A stretch of 64,000 bases of DNA from Pohlia nutans. Lineage: Eukaryota; Streptophyta; Bryopsida; Bryales; Mniaceae. The stretch is from contig CM040085.1 of NCBI GenBank assembly GCA_022496805.1, forward strand, positions 50,497,811-50,561,810, in the 5' to 3' direction. Positions 37,342 to 47,799 of this stretch are shown piece after piece (the stretch's first letter is position 1; each line of letters begins with the position of its first letter). The notes under the pieces were generated by a model. The model saw only the letters and a list, made by a program, of their open reading frames with translations, did not search any database and was not told the DNA's origin. The position numbers and the translations under genes are program-made.

Positions 37342-37366
37342 GTAGTGAGACTAAAAGGGCCACTAC
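37342..37366 (+). promoter_or_regulatory. Conserved 3' hairpin, copy 3
   Basis: A perfect stem GTAGTG/CACTAC around AGACTAAAAGGGC, 59 bp after the transposase stop codon. It is the same element as behind the methyltransferase-like genes at 5578 and 21000. Confidence 0.8.
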
Positions 37367-37555
37367 TGCAGTTTTCAAAATCATGTTCTATTCTTTACCC
37401 TAAACTCTGGAATTTCTTCTATTTTGTACCCTTAACCGTAGCTGGTCTATATCATCAATTTGCTACTCAGTTCAAATAATATTGATGTAGAAAATCTATG
37501 CCTAAATCTACTGATTGGTCCATAACAAGGGTGTAATAAATTTAAATTTTCATTT

Positions 37556-37838
37556 TACCCTAAAACCGCGGAATAAGGTCCAATTACCACGGTTTTAGGC
37601 ACAAAGTGTGCCTTTCATGTGCCTTGAACATTTTCCACCGACCCAATTCCACGGTTTATGGTACCAAATATTCCACGGTCGTAGGTCCAAAAAATTACTA
37701 AAAATAACCGAATATTCGAATATTTGCTAAATATAGTATCGTTGACCACGGTTGACCTGAAATTCTTGCTCGTAATCTCACATTTCTCCGCTCACTGCTC
37801 ACCGCTCCCCACTCCCCGCGGGCATACTATATTCGTCC
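37556..37838 (+). repeat. Right terminal region of the 9.67-kb MULE
   Basis: It contains CCCTAAAACCGCGGAATAAG, two CCACGG-type blocks (37669-37685, including CCACGGTCGTAGG), a TTCGAATATTCG-like palindrome near 37712 and then GCTCACTGCTCACCGCTCC before the duplication. It is similar in plan to the termini at 5881-6003 and 21245-21365. Confidence 0.7.
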
Positions 37839-38021
37839 GAGAAGTGTCATCCAATTTTGAGTTGTCCTTTGTAAGCCTAGGCAAGTTGAGCAGATAAACT
37901 TCATCTAGCATTATGATCATACAATCTATCTTCCATTTCTTTGCACCGTGCACTGTCTTCAAGTGATATGCGATTTTTGCTGCCTCAGATGAAAGAGCTA
38001 TAGATAGTGGTGGCAAATCAA

Positions 38022-38287
38022 CACTACTAGAGAGTGCGTAAAAACCCAAACAAAACCAAAACACATCTTTTGAAACCAACAGAGAATGGGTTTAACGTAG
38101 CAAACATTTAGTCATCTGCACAGAACCAACAAGTTTTCTCTTGGAACCAACAAGTTCCTGTTGATTTTCCTCTTGGAACCAACAAGTTCGTGTTGATTTT
38201 CCGGAATCAACTGTTCCTAACCCGCACAGAACCAACAAAATTTCTGTTGATTTTGTGCGGGTTAGGAACCCCATTTCTCTAGTAGTG
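38022..38287. mobile_element. CACTA-type MITE (family M), copy C, TSD CAA
   Basis: Same orientation and sequence as copy A, flanked by CAA on both sides, 174 bp outside the MULE right duplication. Confidence 0.9.
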
Positions 38288-38602
38288 CAAAGCTCTTCTT
38301 TGTAATCGGCATTGTGTGATAGTAATGTTTTTGTAGCAAAAGAAAGTGTGCAGACAAGGCAAATGTGGCCCAACGACATTGTAACCTCATTGTGAATATA
38401 TTATGTTATGCTCTCATGTTTTTGTGAAAATCTCTTTGTGTTATTTTTGCTTGTGCTAGCGCAACTGTTTTGGCAATTCATGAATGTTGATGATAAGTTG
38501 TAGAAACTAAACACGTATACTTAGAGTGTCGCCATCGTTTTTCTAATTGCCAACTATATGCATTTCCACTACTTGGACACTGCTCCTTTTACGGGGGTGC
38601 TA

Positions 38603-38830
38603 GTATGTGAGCCTAGGAGCGAGAGCAGAAGAGCCTAGGAGCGGGAGCAGAAGAGCCTAGGAGCCTAAAAGCTGAGGATTTTCTGAGATTTTTTTTTTTT
38701 TTTTTTTTTTTTGAAAAGTATCTATAATCGTGGGACTAGGATCTAGAGTTTAGGGAGTATTTGGGTTTAGGGTTTAGGGACTTATTATTTTGGATATAAG
38801 ATCCATGCCAAGCTCCTTTTCGAAAAAGGG
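38603..38830 (-). mobile_element. Right terminus of methyltransferase element, copy 3 (inverted)
   Basis: Reading leftward: CCCAAATACTCCCTAAACTC, TAGATCCTAGTCCCACG, an A run, then repeated GCTCCTAGGCTCTTCTGC units ending CACATACTAGCA. It aligns closely with 21230-21365. A plus-strand T run of about 30 lies at 38690-38711. Confidence 0.72.
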
Positions 38831-38859
38831 CATTATTTTAGGTTCTCCTTCTTCTTAAG

Positions 38860-41210
38860 ATCCTAGGCATGAATCTTCGCGATAGCTTTGGCTCTCGCAG
38901 CCTCGTCCATCGACTCGTCGTTGTCGTCAAGGAGGATGACGTCTTTTGCATTCTCTGCGGAGTCATAAAGGGTCTGCTAAACCTTCGGTACGTGTTTTAG
39001 ACCACACTCCAAGTACCAGCCAACGCCACAAAGATGAGCAGAGGTCTACATCTTCATCTGATAAGAACTAAACATAGCAGGTTGGACTGAACATAGCACT
39101 CCACCAGTATAAGAAGGGAGGTAAATCTTCCTTGCTGATAGCCTTCTTCGGAATCAGCTTTAATATGAAGTACCTGCGTAAAAACAACATTGAAATTACA
39201 TCTACTCTCATCAGAAGTAATGAATAAATGATAAGAACGGAATTGTATATATTTTAGAAACGTACCGATAAATGACACGGTTTACCAAGAGCGGAGCATC
39301 AACGTGTTTAGCAAAAATGTCCATCCTTTTAAAGCCGGATCTCCTGAAGAGGTCCGTGAAGTTAATGTCCCAGAATTTCATCTTCCACTTCTTGAGATAA
39401 ATGGAGATGATATCAACAACCGTGTAATCAATGACGAAGTTGTCCTTCTTTGTGATGGAGTTAAAGGTCTCTATCGCAGCATCTATGTACTAAAATGAAG
39501 ACGATAAGAGATTTGAGGATATGTGCAACAAAAAAAATCCATTACTGCTGAATGAAATGTAAATGACACAAAGTACTCACCCCCGCATACCAACAAGCTT
39601 TGTCCAGCCATACACTTAGAACTTCCTCGCTTGTCTTTGTAGGGAACTTTCGTGCGGCCCGTATTTGAGGAGAATTGTTTCACCAAACCAGCCACGAAAT
39701 ATTCCTTTATGGGCTCGTTTTAGACGTTGTAATGAGTTGCAGCTTATCTAGTTGCATCTCTGGATCTAGTGAGTTGCGAGCGTAGTGTTTCTCAACTTGC
39801 AAAACACAGATTCTTTAAGTTTGAACCTTATATACAGAGCATGACTGTTGAAGAGGTAACAAGTATATACCTCTTGCAATACTCGATCACCATAGATTGG
39901 ATTCGCAACAGAAATCATCTTCCGCAAGTTCACCTTCAACTTTGTGATCTTTGATGCCCTTCAACATAGCCAACTTCATGCCATTCTTTCTTCTCTCTCT
40001 TCTTTGGGCGTCTACTCACAATACCTCTTTACCGCATCATCTCCTGCCTTTGCTATGTCTTGCTGAAAGAGAAAGTCCGAGAAAACAATGAGATACTCTA
40101 ATTGGATGTAAAAGAATTGAAAGCACGAGAACAGACGGATAGACTTACCCGAAATATGAGTGTCGTGAAGGTATCCGCTAGGAGATGGTACCACGATTGA
40201 CGGCCATAGGTCTTAGCTCTTTCAAAATCGGAAGCACTAATGATGCCCTTCATCAACTCGACCATCATCAATCCGAACTTGCGGACTTGGTGCAAGTCAT
40301 GTACCAAGTTCATCTTCACGTGTAAATTTTCGGTACTAGATCTGCAACAACCAGTATGAACGGATGATACATTGATGAATAGAACCAAGTGTCTGAATAA
40401 AGTCAACAAAAATGGATGTGAATGTGACTTACTTATTGATGTCGTGCATGGCCTGCAATACTGCGCCAATTCGACCCCTGGTATCAAGGACGATGGTGTC
40501 AATGGAGTAATGCCACTTCAACTCCGCCGAGTGATCCCGAGATATCACATTTGTCCACGCTTGTTGTAGGTGGTTACACTACTAGAAAAATGGGGTTCCT
40601 AACCCGCACAAAATCAACAAAAATTCTGTTGGTTCTGTGCGGGTTAGGAACAGTTGATTCCGGAAAATCAACAGGAACTTGTTGGTTCCAAGAGAAAACT
40701 TGTTAGTTCTATGCAGATGACTAAATGTTTTCTACGTTAAACCCATTCTCTGTTGGTTCCAACATATGTGTTTTAGTTTTGTCTTGGTTTTTACACACTC
40801 TCTAGTAGTGTTACCATCGCAAACGTAAAACTTGACCTTGCTCAAAGGCACTAAAGGCTCACTATGCAAGAACCCTTCAAAGCGCGAATCCGCAGCTAGT
40901 CCATGCGCATCCCAAGCTTGGCGATCTGCGTCAGTAACATTCTGAACAACACCTTGCTCGTCCATTGTTGAAACGTAGAACACTACAGCTCCCTCTTGAT
41001 AACCGTGAATGGAGTCATCTTCAAACATAGTCAGATCACAAAACAACATAGGTTATCCGATCGGCATAGTCACCATGCAATATAGAGGAATTGACATGCG
41101 CGAGTTTTGAATTGGTGCAATACAGAGCTGCCCAATTGTCAAGGCGGAGTTGAGTTGTTCATGGCATGAAGCTGGTCAGTGGAAAGCTCTAAGACTCCTC
41201 AATAACATCA
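38860..41210 (-). pseudogene. ParB-like / methyltransferase-like gene, N-terminal two thirds (copy 3)
   Basis: Read leftward. The first exon begins after an acceptor near 41220 and reads NSALTIGQLCIAPIQNSR, then IPLYCMVTMP and HGYQEGAVVFYVS, with a TGA near 41055 where copy 1 has Arg. FYVCDGN is cut by a MITE (40577-40810) and resumes with QAW and KWHYSIDTIVLDT. Further exons match copy 1: HVKMNLVHDLHQVRKFGL (40330-40150), QDIAKAGDDAVKR near 40060, an exon near 39640-39590, one at about 39490-39270 (FETFNSI-like, LKKWKMKFWD) and one at 39180 downward (LIPKKAISKEDL, GWYLECGLKH). The copy stops in the coiled coil (DEAARAKAIAKIHA) and joins the right terminus, so the methyltransferase domain is deleted. 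Confidence 0.72.
40577..40810. mobile_element. CACTA-type MITE (family M), copy D, TSD TTA
   Basis: TTA flanks both ends. Termini are CACTACTAGAAAAATGG and CTCTCTAGTAGTG. Same orientation as copy B. It is inserted exactly in the DGN-H motif of the ParB-like exon of copy 3. Confidence 0.9.
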
Positions 41211-41379
41211 CGATCAACCTACAAAGAGAGACAAGATTTAACTATAAGCGATGCACATAGAGGTACACAAAAAACTATGCGTCACAACTCACAAAGCACA
41301 TGTGAAGCAATGTGATTGCAATCCTTTTTAAAAAGAGCCTAGAGGGCTTTGAACAAACTATGTTGTTTTAAATGTCGTG

Positions 41380-42330
41380 GACATATCTTTTCTTTTTTAT
41401 ATAAAAAAAAAGTCCCAGGCATGGCGCGAGGCCACCCCTGTGGGCGCTATGGCGCACCCTCTGAGGGGGAGTCGATGCAGACGCTCCCCCCCCCCCCCCC
41501 CTCAAGGGCTACGCCGTGGACAATTTTTTATATAATTTTTTTCAAAAAAATCCCCAAGGGTGGCACAAGGCCACCCCCATTATAGAAAGTTTGAACCCTC
41601 CAATAGGCCCCTACCATGTTACTAGTAAAACCAGTGAAGCTATATACTAATGATAAATTACTGACGAATTTGGATGTCAGCTTGTGTGAATTTCGTGAGG
41701 GCATAACTCCCTCTGTCCAAAAAAAATCATAACAAAATCATAACAGAAGTTAGTCAGAGTCAAAAGATGGTGGGGCTTAAATTGGCTCTGGGAGTGGAAT
41801 GATTGAAATTTTAGGGTTGTTGCAAACTTGCAATCTACAGCTGAGTATATTAGTACATTAGGCTAGGCTTTTGCCAATATTAATTATTCTACTACCCATA
41901 TTAGTATGGGTCAGAAATAATTACCGCTACACTCCAAAAGTCTAGAGTGTATCCTGTAAGAGTCCACAGTATACCGATAATCAGAATCTGCATTGAAAAC
42001 AAGCATGGATACCGGTACATGCATGGCTTGACCCAAGGTATGGCAGCGAATTAAAAAAGCATGCCTCCTAAGTACATCCAACCTCCCTAGGCAGAGATAG
42101 GGGAAAAAGCATTTCCGACAGAAAGTTAAATCTGTGAGACTCCCTTATCATCCCTCCTCTAAGGGCCTTGTTGAGAGTTCAAACTTTCTCTAATGTTGGG
42201 GCGCCACGGCGCACCCCCTTGAAGAGGCGTCGACACCAACACCACCCCCCCCCCAAGAGGGTGCACCGTCGACATTTTCTTTCTAATTTTTTCTTAAAAA
42301 AAGTCCCATGGGTGGCACAAGGCCACCCCT
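41380..42330. repeat. Duplicated GC-rich block split by an inverted-repeat element
   Basis: GGTGGCACAAGGCCACCCC with a nearby poly-C run occurs at 41560-41580 and again at 42310-42330; poly-C runs lie at 41487-41503 and 42244-42253. Between them, 41578-41614 and 42160-42195 are inverted copies of each other (AGAAAGTTTGAAC and GTTCAAACTTTCT with flanking similarity), giving a 618-bp MITE-like element. No gene is supported. Confidence 0.65.
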
Positions 42331-43930
42331 GGGGTGTCAGGGTGACTAGGTTTTGTTCAATCAACAGCTCGCAAGATTTCTTTTTAAAATTGCGGATCCA
42401 ATATTATTCAGTTTGGCGCGTGTAATATAACGTTGGAAACGTCTTGAGAGCACCTTTCCATTGGTGTATTAGCGCCCTTAGGGGCGACACTCTCCCAAAG
42501 GGGTGTTTGGGTGATTAGGTTTTTCTCAATCAACAGCTCCCAGGATTCCATTTTCAATTTGTGGACTCAATATTATTCAAATTGGGGCGTGTAATATACC
42601 ATTGGAAAGGTCTTGAGAGCACCTTTCCAATAGTATTTTACCTCCCCCCTTACGGGTGTGTCACCCGTGACAGCGCCCCCAAGGAGTGTTTGGGTGACTA
42701 GGTTTTCCTCAATTAGCGACTCGCGGGATTGCATTTTCAATCTGCGGACTCAATATTATTTAGTTTGGGGCGTGAAATATGGCGTTGGAAAGGTCTTGAG
42801 AGCACCTTCCGAGTGGTGTATTACCCCCCCCCCCCCCCTTTAGGGAGAGTGTCGCCGGCGACACCCCCCCAAGGGGTGTCTAGGTGACTCGGGGTTTTTC
42901 ATTCAACAGCTCGCAAGATTGTTTTTTTCAATTTACGAACTCAATATTATTCAGTTTGAGGCATGTAATATACCATTGGAAAGTTCTTGAGAACACCTTT
43001 CCTATGGAGTGTTAGCACCCTTAGGGGCGACACCTTCCCCAATGGGTGTTTGGGTGACAAGGTTTTTCTCAATCAGAGGCTCGCAGAATTGCATCTTCAA
43101 TTTGCGGACTCAATATTATTCAGTTTGGGGCGTGTAATATACCGTTGGAAAAGTCTTGAGAGCACCTCCAAATGTTGTATTAACTCCCTCCCTGTTATGG
43201 AGGTGTCGCCGGCGACAGTCCCCCAAGGGGTGTCTGGGTGACTAGGTTTTTTTTCAACCAACAGCTCGCAGGATTGGTTTTTCAGTTTGCGAACTCAAAA
43301 ATTATTCAGTTTGGGGCTTGTTATTTACCTTTAGAAAGGTCTTGAGAGCACCTTTCCAATGGTCTATTACGCCCTCTAGGAGGGGTGTCGTCGGCGACAC
43401 CACCTCCAAAGGGTGTCCAGGTGACTAGTTGTTTCAATCAAGGGATTGCTGGATTGCTTTTGCAGTTTGCGAGCCCAATATTATTTAGTTTAGGGCGTGT
43501 AAAATACCGTTGGAAAGGTCTTGAGAGGATCTTTCTAATGGTATATTACCCCTCCCCCCCCTTAGAAGTGGTGTTGAATGACGCCCTTCCGAAGGGGTGT
43601 TTGGGTGACTAGTTTTTTTCAATCAGTGGCCCGCAGGATTGTTTTTTGAATTTGCGGACTCAATATAATGCAGTTTGGGATGTATAGTATACCGTTGGGA
43701 AGGTCTTGAAAGGACCTTTCCAATGGTTTATTATACCCTATAAGGGGGGGCGTCGGTTCTGACGCCCTCCTCCCAAGGGGTGTTTGGATGACTAGTTTGT
43801 TTTCAATCAACGGCTCGCAGGATTGTTGTTTCAATTTGCGAACTCAATATTATGTAGTTTGAGGCGTGTAATGTACCGCTGGAAAGGTCTTGAAATCATC
43901 TTTCTAAGGGTGTATTGCACGTCCAAAGAT
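42330..43930. repeat. Tandem array, nine ~180-bp units each with a hairpin
   Basis: The landmark GGTGACTAGGTTTT recurs near 42347, 42510, 42695, 42884, 43055, 43230, 43418, 43604 and 43788. Each unit ends with a 20-nt inverted repeat, TAATATACC-TTGGAAAGGT against ACCTTTCCAA-GGTATATTA, with loop CTTGAGAGC. Between units are C runs and GTCGCCGGCGACA-type palindromes. The same hairpin lies in the CACTA MITE at 20027-20358. Confidence 0.85.
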
Positions 43931-43944
43931 GTTTACGACAACAT

Positions 43945-45361
43945 CTTCTTATGACAAGCGCAAGACAAAGTGTACTTGTTTAAAATGTTTGTCAACGGTC
44001 CCGATAGTAGCGTTGACCTTGTCCGGCATATGCAACCCGGAGGCGACCTACAAAATTGTTTTATCATGTTCAACCATGTGAAGAGGGTAATGCCTTGGAC
44101 AACCCTACCCTGTCACATGTACGATTTCACATATTGCAAGATCATGACGATTACGGTATGTGACATGCAATCGGAAGGTACGGATGGTGAAATGATTTTT
44201 TGGAAGTCTCTCAACAAGCTGATGTTTTGAAATGGTGTTCCCCACCCTAATTTCAAAGACTTGATGTGCGACAGTGCACAAGAAAATTTTAACGCAATAC
44301 GCATTGTTTATGGATCTGAAGACTCATCCGTGGTAATGGTTGACCGGGAGAGGAATTACTTGTTTTATTGATCTACTAGCATACACAAGCAGACAAAGAA
44401 TCTCATTGCGAAAAGCTTCTACAACCAATACATCAAGCTCTCGAGGTAGCGCAAGGATGCTAAATTATTAACGATAAAATTGTAATTTCCAGTAGTACTA
44501 CCGACCTAGGTATTTTACTGCTTGGTAATTTTTCATGTTACCTTAGAAAGTAAATATGGGAAGACTATTTTATCGATCTCACAATTACCAGTCAGATCAG
44601 GTTGTACATGTATAAAAGCAATAGAGCCAAACTTCTTGGCAAGCAGTATTTTTTCCCTAATTGAAGTGTCATTGTGATTATCTTTCCTAAGTGTGCTTTG
44701 CAAGATGCTTCTTTACTTTCTATTCCATTGTGTCTGCTACTACTCACTCCTCATGAGAACTATCTCCTTGGATATTGTTTTTCTTTTCTACAGGATTTCA
44801 GTCAGATCCTAGATCAACTACCAAATAGAGCTCAGTAGTTGTAGATCTGCTACTGAGTAGACTTCCATAGTCTCTGTTTTCTTTATTCCTTCTGAGATTT
44901 CCTTTCATACAGCTCGGTAGTCAACTACCAATCTCCTATAGAAATAAAGGAACTACCATAAATCTATGGTGGACGTGGATTTGATGTATCAAGAGCTTCG
45001 AGCGTGGTGGTATTCCTTTGGAACAACAACTGAAGATGCAATCAGAGAACTAGAAGATTGGTTGGCCTTTTGGCACTTCTGCTATTGCCAATAGGGAGGT
45101 TTCATGGAAACAATGTGTCCTTTATGTTCCTTTAAACTAGTCTCATGTTTGGATGAACGTTGGATTCTAATAAGGAAAGAAAAATATTGGACTTGATTAG
45201 AGGAAGTGGTCACACTTGACTAGGGGGGTGTCGGACCCGACGACTGGGGTGTCGACTCTGCAAGCTAGACTACAAGGTGGACACTTTCATCCATGCCCCT
45301 ACTCTAAGCATGGACGAAGTCCAACAGATTCTAGTAACTGCAGGGATAATCAAGACGCCTT
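43945..45361 (+). pseudogene. MULE-like transposase, third copy, internally deleted
   Basis: It starts at the edge of the hairpin array with QDKVYLFKMFVNGPDSSVDL, then FNHVKRV (first catalytic Asp replaced by Asn), CDMQSEGTDGEM, and DLMCDSAQENFNAIRIVYGS (second Asp kept). After an insertion at about 44465-44965 it resumes with ELRAWWYSFGTTTEDAIREL and LAFWHFCYCQ-GGFM. The linker and SWIM finger are missing, but the C-terminal tail is present at 45268-45361 (TFIHAPTLSMDEVQQIL). Several in-frame stops are present. A decayed version of the 3' hairpin (GAGACTAGAAG) lies near 45440-45470. Confidence 0.72.
44465..44965. mobile_element. Insertion in transposase copy 3, solo-LTR-like
   Basis: About 500 bp without similarity to the other transposase copies interrupt the gene between KLSR-KDAK and LMYQELRAWW. 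It has a TATAAAAG near 44610 and CTACC/GGTAG motifs at both edges. I could not find a clear target duplication, so the LTR reading is tentative. Confidence 0.4.
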
Positions 45362-45654
45362 AGTTTTAGGTGCAATTTTTTGTCGCGACCAGCATCACGA
45401 TGACTGCAGATTGGTGAATGAACTACAATTGGTGTTAGTGGGGGAGACTAGAAGTAGAATCATAGCTTACTATTATGAATTGCTACAACACTAGCACTTC
45501 TTGTTGGTTGAAGTACTTGCTCGCTAAGTTTGATTACTATGACCATGTATTTTTTTTTAAATTAAAAAATATAATCATATATATCTTTCTAATTATCTCC
45601 CTTTCTTCTTTCTCTCCCAAATTTTTCCAAATTGACTACAAACATTATACACCC

Positions 45655-45840
45655 TAAACTAAAAACCCACGGTTTTATGTCCAATGATCATAGGTCCTTA
45701 AATTACTATAAATAGTAATAAATTTAATAATAGATCTTTCCAAAAATAGAGCCCATTTTTAAATTTAGCAGGACTCTAGGCTCTCCAAATCCCCGTTCTC
45801 CGCTCTCGGGCTCTCCATTCTACACTCGCACGGTAGCGCC
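45655..45840 (+). mobile_element. Probable right terminus of transposase copy 3
   Basis: CACGGTTTTATGTCCAATGATCATAGGTCC-like blocks are followed by ATTACTATAAATAG and CTCTAGGCTCTCC, CCGCTCTCGGGCTCTCC. The order resembles the MULE terminus at 37556-37838. The exact end is not clear. Confidence 0.5.
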
Positions 45841-46860
45841 ATTGCTCCTTTCATGACCCTAAACCCTATCTAGACGAAAATTCTGACAATTAGTCAGCAT
45901 TGTCTGCCCAAATATACCTTTCCCACGCATAAAATAATTTGTGATCCTCCCATGTGGGTGCATATTTATTAGCCCTACATATCGTTTTGTTAGCAAGGGC
46001 GGCTCTCTAAAATAAGGGTATCAGTCAACATTTGAAGAATATCTAAAAAGAAGGACAAGAGGTAGGACTTGTGGATCATTCTATAATTTTTCCAAATTAA
46101 ATGGAGCACTCGTTCTTCATCTAGCAACGAATTTAGTTCATCCAGAAGCCATTTTTTGGTCTTGGCAAGAGTTAGAGGTTAATCCCTAAATGTCGTCCAG
46201 ACCAAAAACTGGCTTATGAATGAAACTGACTATTCAATTCCAACTGCTACATGCATGATTTCCATTCAATTTTTTTGGTGAAGGAATGTTTTTGGTCATG
46301 ATACCTCTTCAAGTTAAATTCAAATCATTCAAGCTATTATTGGATTTTACATGGGATTCCATCTGCAAAAAGAGTAGTAAAAACGGTTCACCACGTAGAG
46401 TATTTTGGTATTTTTGTTCTTTTTGCTTAAACTAAATTTAGGCCATGAAAATGAGATCTACTGCATTTAAACTTAACTAACAAAATGAAGCTTACCAAGT
46501 CTAGTTTCTACTCCACTTTGAATTTTTGAAAATATCCGAAAATTAAGAGTTTTATTGGAATTACAAGCTCAGTGGGCATTACCATGGTGTAGCAAAAAAA
46601 ATCTAAATTTAGATACGTGAATGATTTTCATTTACTGTAATGTTCTTCATTGTAATTTACACCTTGGGTAAAAAAATTGGAATTTTTGAGTACATTTTGT
46701 AACTGATATGAATTTTCTTTACAATCACTTCAAAAAATCTCAATAATTTCATATTTTCACTAGATTTTATGAAAAATTGATGATTTGTAGTAGACATATG
46801 GCTTCATCTACTAGAAATATAAAAGTGAATATTTGTCTTATGTATAGTGGCAAAATAGGG
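45841..46860. other. No gene; one piggyBac-type end
   Basis: AT-rich DNA. TTAATCCCTAAATGTCGTCC near 46181 looks like a single left end of the TTAA-flanked MITE family; no partner end was found. Confidence 0.45.
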
Positions 46861-46865
46861 TGTGA

Positions 46866-46981
46866 CATGTAAAGCATAATTCCATGGTCATAGGCCCAGG
46901 CATTTAGGGTTAATGGGTTTGACATGTAAAGCATGATTCCATGGTCATAGGCCCAGGCATTTAGGGTTAATGGGTTTGATA
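46866..46981. repeat. Direct duplication of ~57 bp
   Basis: Two nearly identical units containing CCATGGTCATAGG, GCATTTAGGGTTAATGGG and ACATGTAAAGCAT. The CCATGGTCATAGG plus TTTAGGG pair resembles the subterminal motif of the MULE family. Confidence 0.8.
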
Positions 46982-47020
46982 TGTAAAGGTGGACATAGGC
47001 CAGCTTTCATGGTCCAACAC

Positions 47021-47289
47021 CCCCGCCTCTAAATCCCCCGGTGGTCTTGAATGCGGGGTTACTGTTCATGGGCCCCCCCTTTTCTGAAATTTCCATTTCG
47101 GGCACCTTCGGTGCTTTTTTTGGCAATTTTTTTTGCAAATTTGGCGCCTACTTGGGAATAAAAAACCATTGGGAATAAAAAACCATTGGAGGAGGGGGTT
47201 GTTTTTTAAGGTGGGCCCGTACAAGGACCAAAATAGGGGGCACTTTTGTCCCCATTCATTGAAGACCACCGGGGGATTTAGAGAAATCC
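47021..47289. mobile_element. MITE, 269 bp, TSD GTCCAACAC
   Basis: CTCTAAATCCCCCGGTGGTC on the left is mirrored by GACCACCGGGGGATTTAGAG on the right (about 27 bp with one mismatch). The 9-bp GTCCAACAC is present at 47012-47020 and 47290-47298. A 9-bp duplication points to a Mutator-type MITE. Inside is a tandem GGGAATAAAAAACCATT pair. Confidence 0.82.
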
Positions 47290-47799
47290 GTCCAACACAG
47301 GCATGAGAATGGAACAATGGACTGGGTCCAAAGGCAGGCCTGGCTGCCTAATTGCCTGGTTGAACCGGAGCAGACCCAGCTTACAAGTACTACACAGTCA
47401 TTCAACTAAATGATATTGTCGAGAAAGGTGAGTGGCCCAATAAAATATCTGGGATCATAATATCTTCTTGCTGGTACAGTAACTTAACTTGGTGGGAGTG
47501 AGCCTGCCTGCAGTGGTTGAGAGGGAAGATAAGCTTACTATTGCATGTACACACACACACAGGTACTCACACATTCGGAATGATTCCGTGAATTGCACTC
47601 AGACTCTGATGACAATTCTGGTTAGATTGACTCTTCATGAATCTGATGACGTATGTGATCAACTTCCACAGTGATCCACATCCACCTCATCCATCTGCTT
47701 CTGGCCTTATACTGTACTACTCACTAACACTGCCTCCCCACTGTTTTCTTCTTCAAGGCTGGGTGGCTAGCTGGGTCCACCTTCATGTGAAAATGGATA
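47290..47799. other. No gene seen
   Basis: Spacer between two MITEs with a short CA repeat near 47551. No coding signal. Confidence 0.5.

Larger units (their letters stand above)
28174..37838 (+). mobile_element. Mutator-like element, 9.67 kb, TSD GAGAAGTGTC
   Basis: The 10-bp repeat GAGAAGTGTC lies at 28164-28173 and 37839-37848. The enclosed ends start GGGAAAAGCTATTATG and, on the other strand, GGACGAATATAGTATG (11 of 16 match). Just inside both lie GTGAGCAGTGAGC repeats, then GGACCT and CCGCGG-TTTAGG blocks as inverted partners (28248-28273 against 37557-37581). A 9-11 bp duplication fits the Mutator superfamily, as does the transposase inside. Contents: a small acidic gene (29390-29959), satellite arrays (30.3-34.7 kb) and a broken SWIM-finger transposase (35.06-37.28 kb). 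The boundary call is inference from the duplication and matched termini. Confidence 0.75.

Noticed and set aside
37392..38790. CCCTAAA/TTTAGGG units as telomeric sequence
   Set aside because: Only one to three units at a time, always within element ends; not an interstitial telomere array.
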